Below are positions 26,472-35,172 of a stretch of DNA of 64,000 bases, one piece after another. This stretch comes from Nioella sp. MMSF_3534 (lineage in GTDB: Bacteria; Pseudomonadota; Alphaproteobacteria; Rhodobacterales; Rhodobacteraceae), in assembly GCF_030732985.1 (NCBI RefSeq), contig NZ_JASHJX010000016.1, positions 1-64,000 of the forward strand. Direction: 5' to 3'. Both the position numbers and the translations under genes were made by a program. Numbering within the stretch: the first letter of the stretch is position 1; each line of letters opens with the position of its first letter. The notes below the pieces were generated by a model, which did no database searches, had not been told where the DNA came from, and saw nothing but the letters and a program-made list of their open reading frames with translations.

Positions 26472-27521
26472 ATGGATGATTCTCGCAATGACCCGACTCA
26501 GATGATCCGGCGAAAAGCCACGGTCGCCCAGATAGCGAAGCTGGCCGGGGTCGGCACGGCGACGGTGGACCGGGTGCTTCACGGACGTGCCCATGTGGGC
26601 GCAGCAACCCGCCAGAGGGTGCTTCAAGCCAAGGAGGCCATCGAGGCTGGCACCACCCCGGTCGAACGCCCCCGCCCTTGGCGGCTGCGCGTCTTCCTGC
26701 CCGAAGATGCGGGGCCCTCGACCGAGTTTCTCGGGATGTGCTTTCAGGAATTCGGGGGGCGCGGCAACGCCACTGTGGAATGCGTCTTCACCAAGAAGAT
26801 GGAACCCGGCATCCTTGCACGAAAGCTATTGGCCACGGCGGGGCAAGGTGTGGATGCGGTGGCCTTTCAGGCGCTCGACGACCCCAGGGTTCACGACGCA
26901 GTGCATGAGCTGGACCGTTTGAACATCCCCGCGCTGGCCATCCTGTCGCCGATCGAACACCCCGCGCTTGCCGGCTTCATCGGCCTGAACAACCGCGCGG
27001 CGGGACGGACCGGCGGCTATCTGATGGGGCGGCTGACCCGTCGGTCCGGGGCCGTCGTTGTTGTCACCTCTGGCCAACTCTACCGCAGCCATGAAGACCG
27101 CGAGATGGGCTTCCGCGTGGCGCTGCGGCAGGATTTCCCCCATGTGCAAGAGGTGCTGACCTGCAACGCCCATGACGATGGTGAGGGCAACTATCAGGCG
27201 ATCAGCCAAATCCTGTCGGACCGCGACGACATCGTCGGCATCTACAGCGTCGGGGGCGGCAATCTTGGCATCGCGCGGGCGCTAGGAGAGGCCGGGCGCG
27301 AAAAGGAGATCGTGTTCATCTGCCACAACCTGACTCCGCGCACCCAGGGGTTTCTGATGGACGGCACAATCGACATCGTGCTTCATGTCAACATGCGGCT
27401 GGTGGCGGAAGAGGCGGTCGAGGCAATGTGTGCCTATCTGGAACGCCGCCCCTTCAAGCCGCGTGCGCTGCTAACCGGGGTGATCACGCGTGAAAACATC
27501 GTTGGCGCGACCTTCGGCTAG
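26472..27521 (+). CDS. LacI-family transcriptional regulator, next to the TRAP operon
   Basis: A 349-residue LacI protein. The helix-turn-helix and hinge occupy about residues 15-60 (TVAQIAKLAGVGTATVDRVLHGRAHV), and a periplasmic-binding-like effector domain follows (LRVFLPEDAGPSTEF). The start ATG at 26472 was preferred over an in-frame TTG at 26463; ATG 26502 is a second choice. It is divergent from dctP, with which it shares a palindromic intergenic region, and convergent with the second LacI gene (4-base overlap). It probably senses the TRAP substrate or a metabolite. Confidence 0.86.
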   Translation: MDDSRNDPTQMIRRKATVAQIAKLAGVGTATVDRVLHGRAHVGAATRQRVLQAKEAIEAGTTPVERPRPWRLRVFLPEDAGPSTEFLGMCFQEFGGRGNATVECVFTKKMEPGILARKLLATAGQGVDAVAFQALDDPRVHDAVHELDRLNIPALAILSPIEHPALAGFIGLNNRAAGRTGGYLMGRLTRRSGAVVVVTSGQLYRSHEDREMGFRVALRQDFPHVQEVLTCNAHDDGEGNYQAISQILSDRDDIVGIYSVGGGNLGIARALGEAGREKEIVFICHNLTPRTQGFLMDGTIDIVLHVNMRLVAEEAVEAMCAYLERRPFKPRALLTGVITRENIVGATFG

Positions 27522-28612
27522 AGGTTCTCGATCGTCAGCAATTCAAAGCGTTCGGGCGCAGGTGGCGGCACCGGCTTCCCGGTGCGGACCGAGCCGGCCA
27601 TGCTGTCCGTCAGCGTCCGGGCCAGCCCTGCCAGAGACCCGGAGATCACCAGATCGGCAATACCTTCACGCAGGGCAGCCTCGCTTCCCGGACTGCGGGT
27701 GTGGCAGATATAGGTGATCTCACCTGCCCGCCCCGAGGCTTTCAGCGCCCGCGCAACGCCCCCGACACCGCCGCCGGAATGGTAGATGCCCGCAAGCTTT
27801 CCCGGCCGCGCCAGAAGATCCTGAGCCGCCTCGAAGGCAATGGCTTCGTCATCGAGGTAAATGAGCGTTTCCCTCAACACACGATCCGGAGCGTGACGGG
27901 CCATTGCATCGCGAAACCCCCGCTCATTGGCCTGCTGCCCGAGATAGCGGTGCGATCCGACAAGAACGCCGATGTCGCCGCCGGGGCGCGCAAGCCGGGT
28001 CATCGCCCACCCTGCGGTGCGCCCGGCGATGTACCCGTCCTGCCCGACATAGCCCGCCAGCCCCTTTGCGCCAAGGGGGCTGAGCAGCGCATAGACGGCC
28101 ACCCCGCGGGCCGCGCATGTATCGACGGCCTCGGAGATTGCGGGATGGTCGACCGAGACGACGGCAAGGGCATCGACATCGGCCCCGAGACGGGTGATTT
28201 CCTCGGCCAACCGCTCTGCCGAAAGGCTGCCGACAAAGGAAAAGACAGGCTCGGCCCGGACATCGCGCCGTGCCAGAGTGGCGATGCGCAATTCCTCGGC
28301 CAGCGTCTGATACTCCCATTTCCCCTCTTTCTGCAGCAGAAAGCCGAACCGGCAGGCAGGTGCCATCTCAGCTATGCGCCACTTCAGCATCGCCTTGCCG
28401 TGATAGCCCGTCGCCTCGGCAGCCGCCACGACCCGCGCGGCCGTTTCCGGTGCGACCCGCGCCCGAGCATTCAGCACCCGGTCTACCGTGGCCACCCCCA
28501 CACCGGCCGCGCGTGCAACATCTTCAAGCGTGGTGCGCCGGGATTTGGCCAATGGGGAATTCCTATCATCTGCCGAGACCAGGCCCGTGATGGAAATGAT
28601 AGAAACTATCAT
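27518..28612 (-). CDS. LacI-family transcriptional regulator, next to the MocD/MocE-like pair
   Basis: A LacI protein of about 364 residues: helix-turn-helix TLEDVARAAGVGVATVDRVLNARARV, then an effector-binding domain with a VSVDHPAI segment. Its upstream frame stays open to 28669. ATG 28612 was chosen because family similarity begins about 25 residues later and the ATG is the end of a perfect palindrome. ATG 28630 and 28657 cannot be excluded. It is divergent from the desaturase-like gene (69 bases apart), the probable target. Confidence 0.82.
   Translation of the reverse strand: MIVSIISITGLVSADDRNSPLAKSRRTTLEDVARAAGVGVATVDRVLNARARVAPETAARVVAAAEATGYHGKAMLKWRIAEMAPACRFGFLLQKEGKWEYQTLAEELRIATLARRDVRAEPVFSFVGSLSAERLAEEITRLGADVDALAVVSVDHPAISEAVDTCAARGVAVYALLSPLGAKGLAGYVGQDGYIAGRTAGWAMTRLARPGGDIGVLVGSHRYLGQQANERGFRDAMARHAPDRVLRETLIYLDDEAIAFEAAQDLLARPGKLAGIYHSGGGVGGVARALKASGRAGEITYICHTRSPGSEAALREGIADLVISGSLAGLARTLTDSMAGSVRTGKPVPPPAPERFELLTIENL
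28596..28612. promoter_or_regulatory. Perfect palindrome overlapping the LacI start codon, candidate autoregulatory operator
   Basis: ATGATAG-AAA-CTATCAT is a 7-3-7 inverted repeat. Its end forms the ATG of the LacI gene on the minus strand, and it lies in the region divergent to the desaturase-like gene. The form suits a LacI-type operator. A second imperfect dyad, GCAAGC ... GCTTGC with GATGC ... GCATC inside (28632-28668), lies between it and the desaturase start. No binding evidence is available. Confidence 0.5.
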
Positions 28613-28680
28613 GCCTGCAATTGACCGCATCGGCAAGCTGATGCCTGCTTGGTGCATCAAAGCTTGCAATGAGGCCCCAC

Positions 28681-29751
28681 ATGAACGCCCCTGCCACCCT
28701 CCGAGACTATAGCCTGACAGGCCCCGCGTCCGGCCCCGGCTTTGCCCATGCGGAATGGTATGCCACTCCGATTCCCCGCACGCGCATGAAAGAGCTGATG
28801 AAACGTTCAGACCGCGCGGGGCTGCGTGATTTTGGCCTCTGGGCCGGACTGACCGTTGCCTCCGGCGCGTTGCTGATCTGGGTCTGGGGAACGGTGTGGG
28901 CCTGGCCTGTCGCGCTGATATATGGCGTGCTCTACGCCTCGGGTGCTGAAAGCCGCTGGCATGAATACGGACACGGCACGCCCATGCGCACCCGCTGGAT
29001 GAACGACGCGATCTATCAACTGGCCTCGTTCATGTCGCTCAAGAACCCGGTGCTCTGGCGCTGGAGCCACGCCCGCCATCACACCGATACCGTGATCGTC
29101 GGGCGTGACCCCGAAATCGCCTTCCCCCGACCGCCAAGCCTGCTGGCCTGGGTTCTGAACCTTCTGCATGTGGTGGCGACCAGCAAGGAGATATGGAAAG
29201 CCCTGCGGCTGAGCCTTGGCCTGTTGACCGCGGACCAGAAGGATTTCCTGCCAGAGAGTGAACGACCCAAGGCCTTCCGCGCGGCCCGGGCCCATGTCGG
29301 TATTCTGGTCTCTGCCGGGATCGCAGCCATGCTGATCAGCTCATGGTTGCCGCTGGTTCTGATAGGGGGGCCGACCTTCTACGGGTCATGGCTGCATCAT
29401 GTCATGGCCACAACGCAGCACGCCGGTCTTGCCGAGGATGTGCCAGATCACCGGCTGAATTCCCGCACGGTTCTGCTGAACCCGGTGTTCCGCTTCATCT
29501 ATTCCAACATGAACTACCATGTGGAACACCATATGTATCCGATGGTGCCCTTCTATTATCTGCCCGCGCTTCATGAGGATATCCGCGAAGATTGTCCTCG
29601 GGCTTACCCTTCTCTTCTGGCGGCATATCGCGAAATCGTACCGGCCGTGATCCGCCAACAGACCGACTTCAACCACTATGTCCGCCGACCCCTTCCCGCC
29701 GGAGCCGGTCCGACCCCCGCCTATCAGCGCCCGCTGATTGCAGCAGAGTAA
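28681..29751 (+). CDS. Fatty acid desaturase-fold membrane oxygenase (MocD-like)
   Basis: A 356-residue membrane protein with the histidine boxes of the desaturase/hydroxylase superfamily: HEYGHG, HARHHTD and NYHVEHH, plus hydrophobic segments near residues 50-85 and 205-235. These boxes hold a diiron centre. MocD of rhizopine catabolism is a comparable protein, and the Rieske ferredoxin that follows 11 bases later is the MocE counterpart. The ATG at 28681 has GAGG upstream; ATG 28669 in the same frame is the alternative. The pair probably oxidises or demethylates a small molecule rather than a lipid. Confidence 0.75.
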   Translation: MNAPATLRDYSLTGPASGPGFAHAEWYATPIPRTRMKELMKRSDRAGLRDFGLWAGLTVASGALLIWVWGTVWAWPVALIYGVLYASGAESRWHEYGHGTPMRTRWMNDAIYQLASFMSLKNPVLWRWSHARHHTDTVIVGRDPEIAFPRPPSLLAWVLNLLHVVATSKEIWKALRLSLGLLTADQKDFLPESERPKAFRAARAHVGILVSAGIAAMLISSWLPLVLIGGPTFYGSWLHHVMATTQHAGLAEDVPDHRLNSRTVLLNPVFRFIYSNMNYHVEHHMYPMVPFYYLPALHEDIREDCPRAYPSLLAAYREIVPAVIRQQTDFNHYVRRPLPAGAGPTPAYQRPLIAAE

Positions 29752-29762
29752 GGAGGAGCCCC

Positions 29763-30092
29763 ATGCCCAACTGGATCCGCGTTTGCGCAGCCGATGAGAT
29801 CGAGGCAGAAGACCTCATCCGCTTTGACCATGACGGCCGCACGTTTGCTGTCTACCGCAGTCCCGATGACAACTATTTCTGCACCGACGGGCTCTGCACC
29901 CATGAGCAGGTGCATCTGGCGGACGACTTGGTGATGGACTACGTCATCGAATGCCCCAAGCATAACGGTCAGTTCGACTACCGCACCGGCGAGGCGATGC
30001 GCGCTCCGGTTTGCGTGAACCTGGGCACCTATCCTGTAAAACTCGAAGGCGGGGAGGTCTTCATCAACATCCAAGGGGCCGAGCAGGTCTGA
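29763..30092 (+). CDS. Rieske 2Fe-2S ferredoxin (MocE-like)
   Basis: A 109-residue Rieske protein. The cluster ligands are Cys-x-His in LCTHEQVHL (near residue 44) and Cys-x2-His in CPKHNGQFDYRTG (near 63). It is preceded by AAGGAGGAGC and is 11 bases after the desaturase-fold gene. It probably feeds electrons to that enzyme. No ferredoxin reductase gene is beside it. Short length (about 105-110) is normal for MocE/NirD-type ferredoxins. Confidence 0.88.
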   Translation: MPNWIRVCAADEIEAEDLIRFDHDGRTFAVYRSPDDNYFCTDGLCTHEQVHLADDLVMDYVIECPKHNGQFDYRTGEAMRAPVCVNLGTYPVKLEGGEVFINIQGAEQV

Positions 30093-30193
30093 CCATACCT
30101 GCCTACGGTCGGGCTGGCGCCGATGCCGTCAGTACCTGTCGGGCCTCTGGGCCATCGAGATACTGCTCTGATGGGCTTGCCATCCAAATGTGG

Positions 30194-30209
30194 ATGCGGC
30201 TGGCCGCAT
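30194..30209. terminator. Hairpin between convergent genes, weak terminator candidate
   Basis: ATGCGGC-TG-GCCGCAT is a perfect 7-bp stem with a 2-base loop, lying in the 145-bp gap between the Rieske gene and the convergent amidohydrolase gene. No T-run follows on either strand, so Rho-independent termination is not certain. Confidence 0.3.
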
Positions 30210-30237
30210 AAGCGCGCTTCGGACGCTGAAGAACGGT

Positions 30238-31680
30238 CTATTCGGGCGTGGATCCTGACGGGGCATAGCCGCCTGCCCGTCTGCGCACCTGGCCCCGGAT
30301 CGACGCCATCTCCCGGCGGCTGTCCTCTCGCCCGCATTCCGCGAAGACGCGACTTGCCTCATGCTCCGCTTCTGCAAGGACGTCCTCCACCGACATCTCG
30401 GCAGGGACACGATCCTTCATCAGCACCTTGCCATTGACGATCACACTGTTCACGTCGCCTGCACTGGCAAAATGGGTGATGCGGTTCAGGGGCATGACCG
30501 GCGGCCAGAGATGCGCGGCGCGTCCGTCGATCAGAACGATATCGGCCCGTTTGCCGACCTCCAGCGATCCGATTTCGGACTCCAGCCCCAAGGCCCGTGC
30601 CGCATCCACGGTGCACATTTCCAGCACCTTGCCTTCTGGCAACACAGTTGGATCACGGAAATGACGGCGGTGGTACTGCATCGCTTGAGCCATATGGCGG
30701 AACATGTCGAACCCCCGATCCGGTGCACCGGCGTCGGACCCAAGACAAACGGTGACCCCGGCCTCGATCAATTCGGGAACCGGGCAACGACCCAGGATCG
30801 ACATGATCGCCGAAGGATTGTGAACGATGCTGGCCCCGGTGTCGGACAGCGCAGCGAAATCCGCAGGCGACAGGTCAACACTGTGGCTGAGCGCGGCGCG
30901 CGGCGACAGCAGGCCAAGCTTGGCGGCCAATGCGATCGTGTCAGTCCGGTGCCCGTCCTGCGTGAACAGCACGCCAGTGCGGTCCTGCATCTCGCGCATG
31001 GCCCGCGACATGGCGCGAATGTCATCCCCGTGTGTCTCCATATGGTCGGGAGCGTAGACCGGCAGGATCAGCGCCACGCCCGTGCGCTTGTCGAACACGT
31101 CGTCATGGCGCGCGATCAACTCCGCGCTTACCGCCATCTGGTCCTCGAACCTCACTGGTCGCCGGTCAGGCCCGAAATGGCGCGGGAAGGGCAAGCGCCC
31201 CGGTCCCACTGCCATGATGGTACGCAGGCCCGAGGCGCGGGTCGCGGCGCAATGGGCATCGCCCGCTTCGGGCGTATCGGTGCGTAGCACATCCGGCCCG
31301 CCACCCAGAAGCGACACGGCGGTGGTGACGCCCGCCATCAGCCTTTCCAACAGGGCCAGCTGCGCCTCGGCCCGCCAGAAAGCAGGCGTCGCGGCGCCCG
31401 AATAGATCTCTTCGCAGATGCGGAACCAAAGCTCTCCGTCACCGTCGCCAGCAGCCCGTACCAGCCCGTGCCCGGCATGGGAATGCGCGTCGATCAGGCC
31501 GGGAAGGGCGATCAAACCCGGGCGGTCGATGACGGCTTTCGCGGGCGGCGGCTGTCCAGTGCCGATCCCGGCGATGCGCGTGCCACTAACGGCAATCCAG
31601 CCATCGTCCAGAACACGATGGCCCTGATCGACTGTGACGATGGTGGCACATCGGATCAACAGGTCATGCAGTTCGGTCAT
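30238..31680 (-). CDS. Amidohydrolase (TrzN/AtzA-type metal-dependent hydrolase)
   Basis: A 480-residue amidohydrolase with the metal-binding His66 and His68 in LIDAHSHAGH, a later SHSVDLS histidine and the GSDAGAPD aspartate. The C-terminal NSVIVNGKVLM is the typical beta-sandwich end. The family removes amino, chloro or amide groups from heterocycles such as triazines, purines or pyrimidines. The ATG overlaps the GntR stop (ATGA at 31677-31680), so regulator and enzyme are co-transcribed leftward, divergent from the ABC operon. The expected HLAE-type site reads QDGH here, which argues for an unusual substrate. Function not established. Confidence 0.82.
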   Translation of the reverse strand: MTELHDLLIRCATIVTVDQGHRVLDDGWIAVSGTRIAGIGTGQPPPAKAVIDRPGLIALPGLIDAHSHAGHGLVRAAGDGDGELWFRICEEIYSGAATPAFWRAEAQLALLERLMAGVTTAVSLLGGGPDVLRTDTPEAGDAHCAATRASGLRTIMAVGPGRLPFPRHFGPDRRPVRFEDQMAVSAELIARHDDVFDKRTGVALILPVYAPDHMETHGDDIRAMSRAMREMQDRTGVLFTQDGHRTDTIALAAKLGLLSPRAALSHSVDLSPADFAALSDTGASIVHNPSAIMSILGRCPVPELIEAGVTVCLGSDAGAPDRGFDMFRHMAQAMQYHRRHFRDPTVLPEGKVLEMCTVDAARALGLESEIGSLEVGKRADIVLIDGRAAHLWPPVMPLNRITHFASAGDVNSVIVNGKVLMKDRVPAEMSVEDVLAEAEHEASRVFAECGREDSRREMASIRGQVRRRAGGYAPSGSTPE

Positions 31681-32363
31681 GACAGAAGATCGCTCAGATC
31701 GTCGCTTTGTGACGCATCCTGTTCCAGATCGAGCGTCCCCTCGAGATGCTCGAGGTGATGCGTCATCAACTCGGTCGCGCGGTCGCTGTGGCCTTGCGTG
31801 ATCGCGGCGACGATCTCGGCATGTTCGTCAGGCCCGCAATCGGGGCCGGTGCGCACCTGGTACATCGCGATGATGAGAGAGGTGCGTGACACCAGATCGC
31901 GAAGCACGTCCCATAGGTAAGGAGAGCCTGCAAGCTCTCCGAGCAATAGATGGAAGCCGCCGGAAAGCCGGATCGCCGTCCGCGTGTCGCCTTCGGCATG
32001 GGCCTCGCGTTCCCGTGCGACATGCCGCTCCAGCTTGGCTACGATCTCTGGCGTCGCGGTCGCGCAGAGCCGTCGGGCGAGCTGCGCCTCAATCGCCCGC
32101 CGCGCAAAGAAGATATCGCGGGCTTCCTCGACAGAAGGTTGCGAGACGAATGCCCCGCGATGCGGCACGATGGTCACAAGCCCGTCATGCTCCAGAGCGG
32201 CAAGCGCCTGCCGCACCCGCGCCCGACTCACAGAGAAGATCTCGGCCAGCTTCTCCTCTTTCAGCCGTGTTCCGGGGCGCATCTTGCGATCTGCAATGGC
32301 GCGCCAGATCCGGTTGTAGACTTCCGCCTGCGGAGTATTGGTTTGGGCATCTTCCTGGGGCAT
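31677..32363 (-). CDS. GntR-family regulator (FCD/FadR subfamily)
   Basis: A 228-residue regulator. The winged helix spans residues 15-75 (VYNRIWRAIADRKMRPGTRLKEEKLAEIFSVSRARVRQAL). The FCD effector domain runs from about residue 90 with metal-type histidines (GGFHLLL and THHLEHLEG). The ATG at 32363 follows a CAGGA element. It is co-transcribed with the amidohydrolase downstream and is divergent from the ABC operon. Two palindromes in the shared 176-bp region are its probable operators. Confidence 0.87.
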   Translation of the reverse strand: MPQEDAQTNTPQAEVYNRIWRAIADRKMRPGTRLKEEKLAEIFSVSRARVRQALAALEHDGLVTIVPHRGAFVSQPSVEEARDIFFARRAIEAQLARRLCATATPEIVAKLERHVAREREAHAEGDTRTAIRLSGGFHLLLGELAGSPYLWDVLRDLVSRTSLIIAMYQVRTGPDCGPDEHAEIVAAITQGHSDRATELMTHHLEHLEGTLDLEQDASQSDDLSDLLS

Positions 32364-32444
32364 CGGCCATATCCTGATGAAATTACAGAAGTTTCTTTTT
32401 TGCACATTATTATGGCAACACAACTGCACACACAAGTTTTAATA

Positions 32445-32468
32445 ATTGTTGACAATCTTGATATCAAG
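32445..32468. promoter_or_regulatory. Two adjacent palindromes, candidate GntR operator
   Basis: ATTGT-TG-ACAAT (32445-32456) is followed directly by CTTGATATCAAG (32457-32468). The first fits the T-GT-N-AC-A pattern of FadR-subfamily GntR sites. They lie 71-95 bases upstream of the substrate-binding protein gene, in a locally AT-rich divergent region. The intergenic region also provides TTGACA (32450-32455), which may be a -35 element of the ABC operon. Confidence 0.55.
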
Positions 32469-32539
32469 TGTAGGCAATAAGACGTGGCTTTGTACGCTGG
32501 TCCGTCAAGGGCCTAATTCAACCAACGGGAGAAAGAACA

Positions 32540-34105
32540 ATGTTCCGCAATCTTCTTATGACTGCCGCTGCGGTAGGCTGCCTTGCAGCCGGGGCCAGCG
32601 CCGAAACCCTGCGATACGCGACGGCGCGCGATATCTACGGGCTTGACCCGCATGCCGTGACCGACAGTTTCACCAACATCTTCACGCATCACATCTACGA
32701 ACCGCTGGTCCGCTACGATGCCGATCTCAACATCGAACCCGCGCTGGCCACATCCTGGGAGGTGATCGAGCCAAACCGCGTGCGCTTTACCCTGCGCGAA
32801 GGTGTGACGTTTCACGGCGGGCAGACCTTCGACGCGGCAGATGTTCAGGTGTCTCTGATGCGCGCAGTGGACCCACGCTCGCCATTGCGCGGAAACCTGC
32901 CCGGTCTGACGGCGGTCGAGATCGTCGATGACATGACAGTTGATCTGGTGCTGGAAGGGCCAACCCCGCTTCTGAACAACTACCTGACCAATATCTTCAT
33001 CCTCGATAGCGGCTGGCTGGAAGAGCACGGCGCCACCGCACCGATCGACGCCAGCCAGGGCGAAGAGGGCTACACCACCAACAACGCCAACGGCACCGGT
33101 CCGTTCATGCTGGAAAGCCGTCGTCCCGACGCGCTGAACGTGATGGTCGCCTATGACGGCTGGTGGGATAGCCCGGAACACAACCTGACCCGGATCGAGC
33201 ATTCTCCGATCGGCTCGGACGCGACCCGCGTCGCGGCGCTTCTGTCCGGGGAAATTGACCTGATCGAACCGGCACCGCTGCAGGATGCCCCCCGGATCGA
33301 CAATGCCCCCGGCGTGCACATGATGCAGAATCCGGGCCTTCGCACCATCATGATGGGCATCAACATGGGTGAGAGCCTTGTCGACGGCAATGTCGAGGGC
33401 AACCCGTTCCAGGACCTTCGGGTACGTGAAGCACTCTATCACGCGGTGAACATGGAGCTGATCCGGGACCGGATCATGCGCGGCAATTCGCGCGTGACCG
33501 GGTCGCTGATCGCACCACAGGTAACCGGCTACGCCGAAGAGATGGACGAACGCCTACCCTACGACCCGGACCGCGCCCGCGCGTTGCTGGCCGAAGCGGG
33601 CTACCCTGACGGGTTCGCCTTCAACCTGAACTGTCCCAATGACCGTTACATCAACGACGCCGCGATCTGCCAGGCCATGGCCGCGATGATGGCGCAGGCC
33701 GGGTTCGAACCGCGCCTCGTAACTGAGCCGCGCCAGATCCACTTCCAGCGGGTCGACAACCACGAGGTCGACGTCTTCATGCTTGGTTGGGCGACACTGC
33801 CAATGCTGGACGGGTTCTCGGTTCTGTCCGCGATGCTGGCCACGCCCGGCGGCGAATACGGCACCTTCACGCCGGCTGGCTATTCCAACTCGCGTATCGA
33901 CGAACTGACCCAGTCCATCGCGGTAGAGGTCGACCCGGAACACCGGCTGGAGATGATGCACGAAGCCCTCATGGCCGCCCGTGACGACGTGGTCTGGATG
34001 CCGCTGCACCAGCAGCCGCTGTCCTGGGCCGTGCGCGACACGGTCGAGATCCCGCAGCCCGCCGATGGTCTCGTGCGCCTGTGGTACGCTCGGGTCACCG
34101 ACTGA
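32540..34105 (+). CDS. ABC transporter substrate-binding protein (DppA/OppA family)
   Basis: A 521-residue periplasmic protein with a 20-residue signal peptide (LLMTAAAVGCLAAGASA, cut before ETLRYA). Family features: TLRYATARDIYGLDPH at the start, VRFTLREGVTFHGGQTF near residue 90, and an Asp/Glu-rich C-terminal lobe (family 5). Family 5 proteins bind peptides but also nickel, opines, sugars and heterocycles. Here the amidohydrolase and racemase genes downstream suggest a cyclic amide or nitrogen heterocycle ligand. GGGAGAAAG precedes the ATG. Confidence 0.92.
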   Translation: MFRNLLMTAAAVGCLAAGASAETLRYATARDIYGLDPHAVTDSFTNIFTHHIYEPLVRYDADLNIEPALATSWEVIEPNRVRFTLREGVTFHGGQTFDAADVQVSLMRAVDPRSPLRGNLPGLTAVEIVDDMTVDLVLEGPTPLLNNYLTNIFILDSGWLEEHGATAPIDASQGEEGYTTNNANGTGPFMLESRRPDALNVMVAYDGWWDSPEHNLTRIEHSPIGSDATRVAALLSGEIDLIEPAPLQDAPRIDNAPGVHMMQNPGLRTIMMGINMGESLVDGNVEGNPFQDLRVREALYHAVNMELIRDRIMRGNSRVTGSLIAPQVTGYAEEMDERLPYDPDRARALLAEAGYPDGFAFNLNCPNDRYINDAAICQAMAAMMAQAGFEPRLVTEPRQIHFQRVDNHEVDVFMLGWATLPMLDGFSVLSAMLATPGGEYGTFTPAGYSNSRIDELTQSIAVEVDPEHRLEMMHEALMAARDDVVWMPLHQQPLSWAVRDTVEIPQPADGLVRLWYARVTD

Positions 34106-34175
34106 ACCCGCCACAGGGCCGGGCAGAACATGCCCGGCCCCGACGACCCGACACCCCCAATGGAAGGACCCCGCC

Positions 34176-35159
34176 ATGCTGGGATTTCTGATCCGCCGCA
34201 TCATCCAGTCTATTTTCGTGATGCTCGCCGTTGCGCTGATCGCCTTCATGATGTTCCGCTTCATGGGCGATCCGGTGAATTCGATGGTGTCCGAGAACGC
34301 CACCACCGAGGAACGCGACGAGGTCCGCGAACGCCTTGGGCTGGACCAGCCGATCTGGGTTCAGTACGGGCGCTACGTGGCCCGCGCCGCGCAAGGCGAT
34401 TTCGGCCTGTCCTGGCGCAATGCCCGCCCGGTATCGACCCTGCTGGCCGAGCGGTTCCCGGCGACTGCGGAACTGGTTCTGGTGGCAGCCGGGCTGTCGC
34501 TGCTGATCGGAATTCCCCTAGGGATCTTTACCGCGCTCAGGCCGCACAGTTTCTTGGCGCAATCCCTGCAATTCCTGTCGCTGATCGGGATCTCGCTGCC
34601 CACCTTCGTTACAGGCATCCTTCTGATCCTCGTTTTCTCGGTGTGGCTCGGCTGGCTGCCCTCCTTCGGCCGCGGCGAGGTGGTCGATATCGGCTGGTGG
34701 TCGACGGGGTTCCTGACGCTTTCAGGTCTCAAGGCGCTGATATTGCCCTCGGTCATGCTGTGCCTGTTCCAGCTGACACTGATCATGCGGCTTGTCCGGT
34801 CGGAGATGATGGAAGTACTGCGCACCGACTACATCAAGTTCGCCCGCGCCCGCGGATTGACCAACCGCTCGATCCATTTCCGCCACGCGCTGAAAAACAC
34901 GCTGATCCCGGTCATCACCATCTTCGGGTTGCAGCTTGGCGGTCTGATCGCCTTCGCCATCATCACCGAGACGGTGTTCCAGTGGCCGGGCATGGGCGCA
35001 TTGTTCATCCAGGCAGTCAGCTTTGGCGACGTGCCGGTGATGGCCTCCTACCTTGTGCTGGTCAGCCTGATCTTCGTGATCATCAACACCAGCGTCGATC
35101 TTCTCTACGCCGTGCTGGATCCGCGTCTGCGGGTCGATGGCGCGCGCGCGTCGCACTGA
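34176..35159 (+). CDS. ABC transporter permease (DppB family)
   Basis: A 327-residue inner-membrane permease with six hydrophobic segments. The EAA-like cytoplasmic loop that contacts the ATPase is IKFARARGLTNRSIHFRHALKN near residue 225. A longer in-frame start exists, but the ATG at 34176 (AAGGACC upstream) begins with the first helix FLIRRIIQSIFVMLAVALI. It lies 70 bases after the binding-protein gene. Confidence 0.93.
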   Translation: MLGFLIRRIIQSIFVMLAVALIAFMMFRFMGDPVNSMVSENATTEERDEVRERLGLDQPIWVQYGRYVARAAQGDFGLSWRNARPVSTLLAERFPATAELVLVAAGLSLLIGIPLGIFTALRPHSFLAQSLQFLSLIGISLPTFVTGILLILVFSVWLGWLPSFGRGEVVDIGWWSTGFLTLSGLKALILPSVMLCLFQLTLIMRLVRSEMMEVLRTDYIKFARARGLTNRSIHFRHALKNTLIPVITIFGLQLGGLIAFAIITETVFQWPGMGALFIQAVSFGDVPVMASYLVLVSLIFVIINTSVDLLYAVLDPRLRVDGARASH

Positions 35160-35172
35160 GCCGGAGGGTCCC

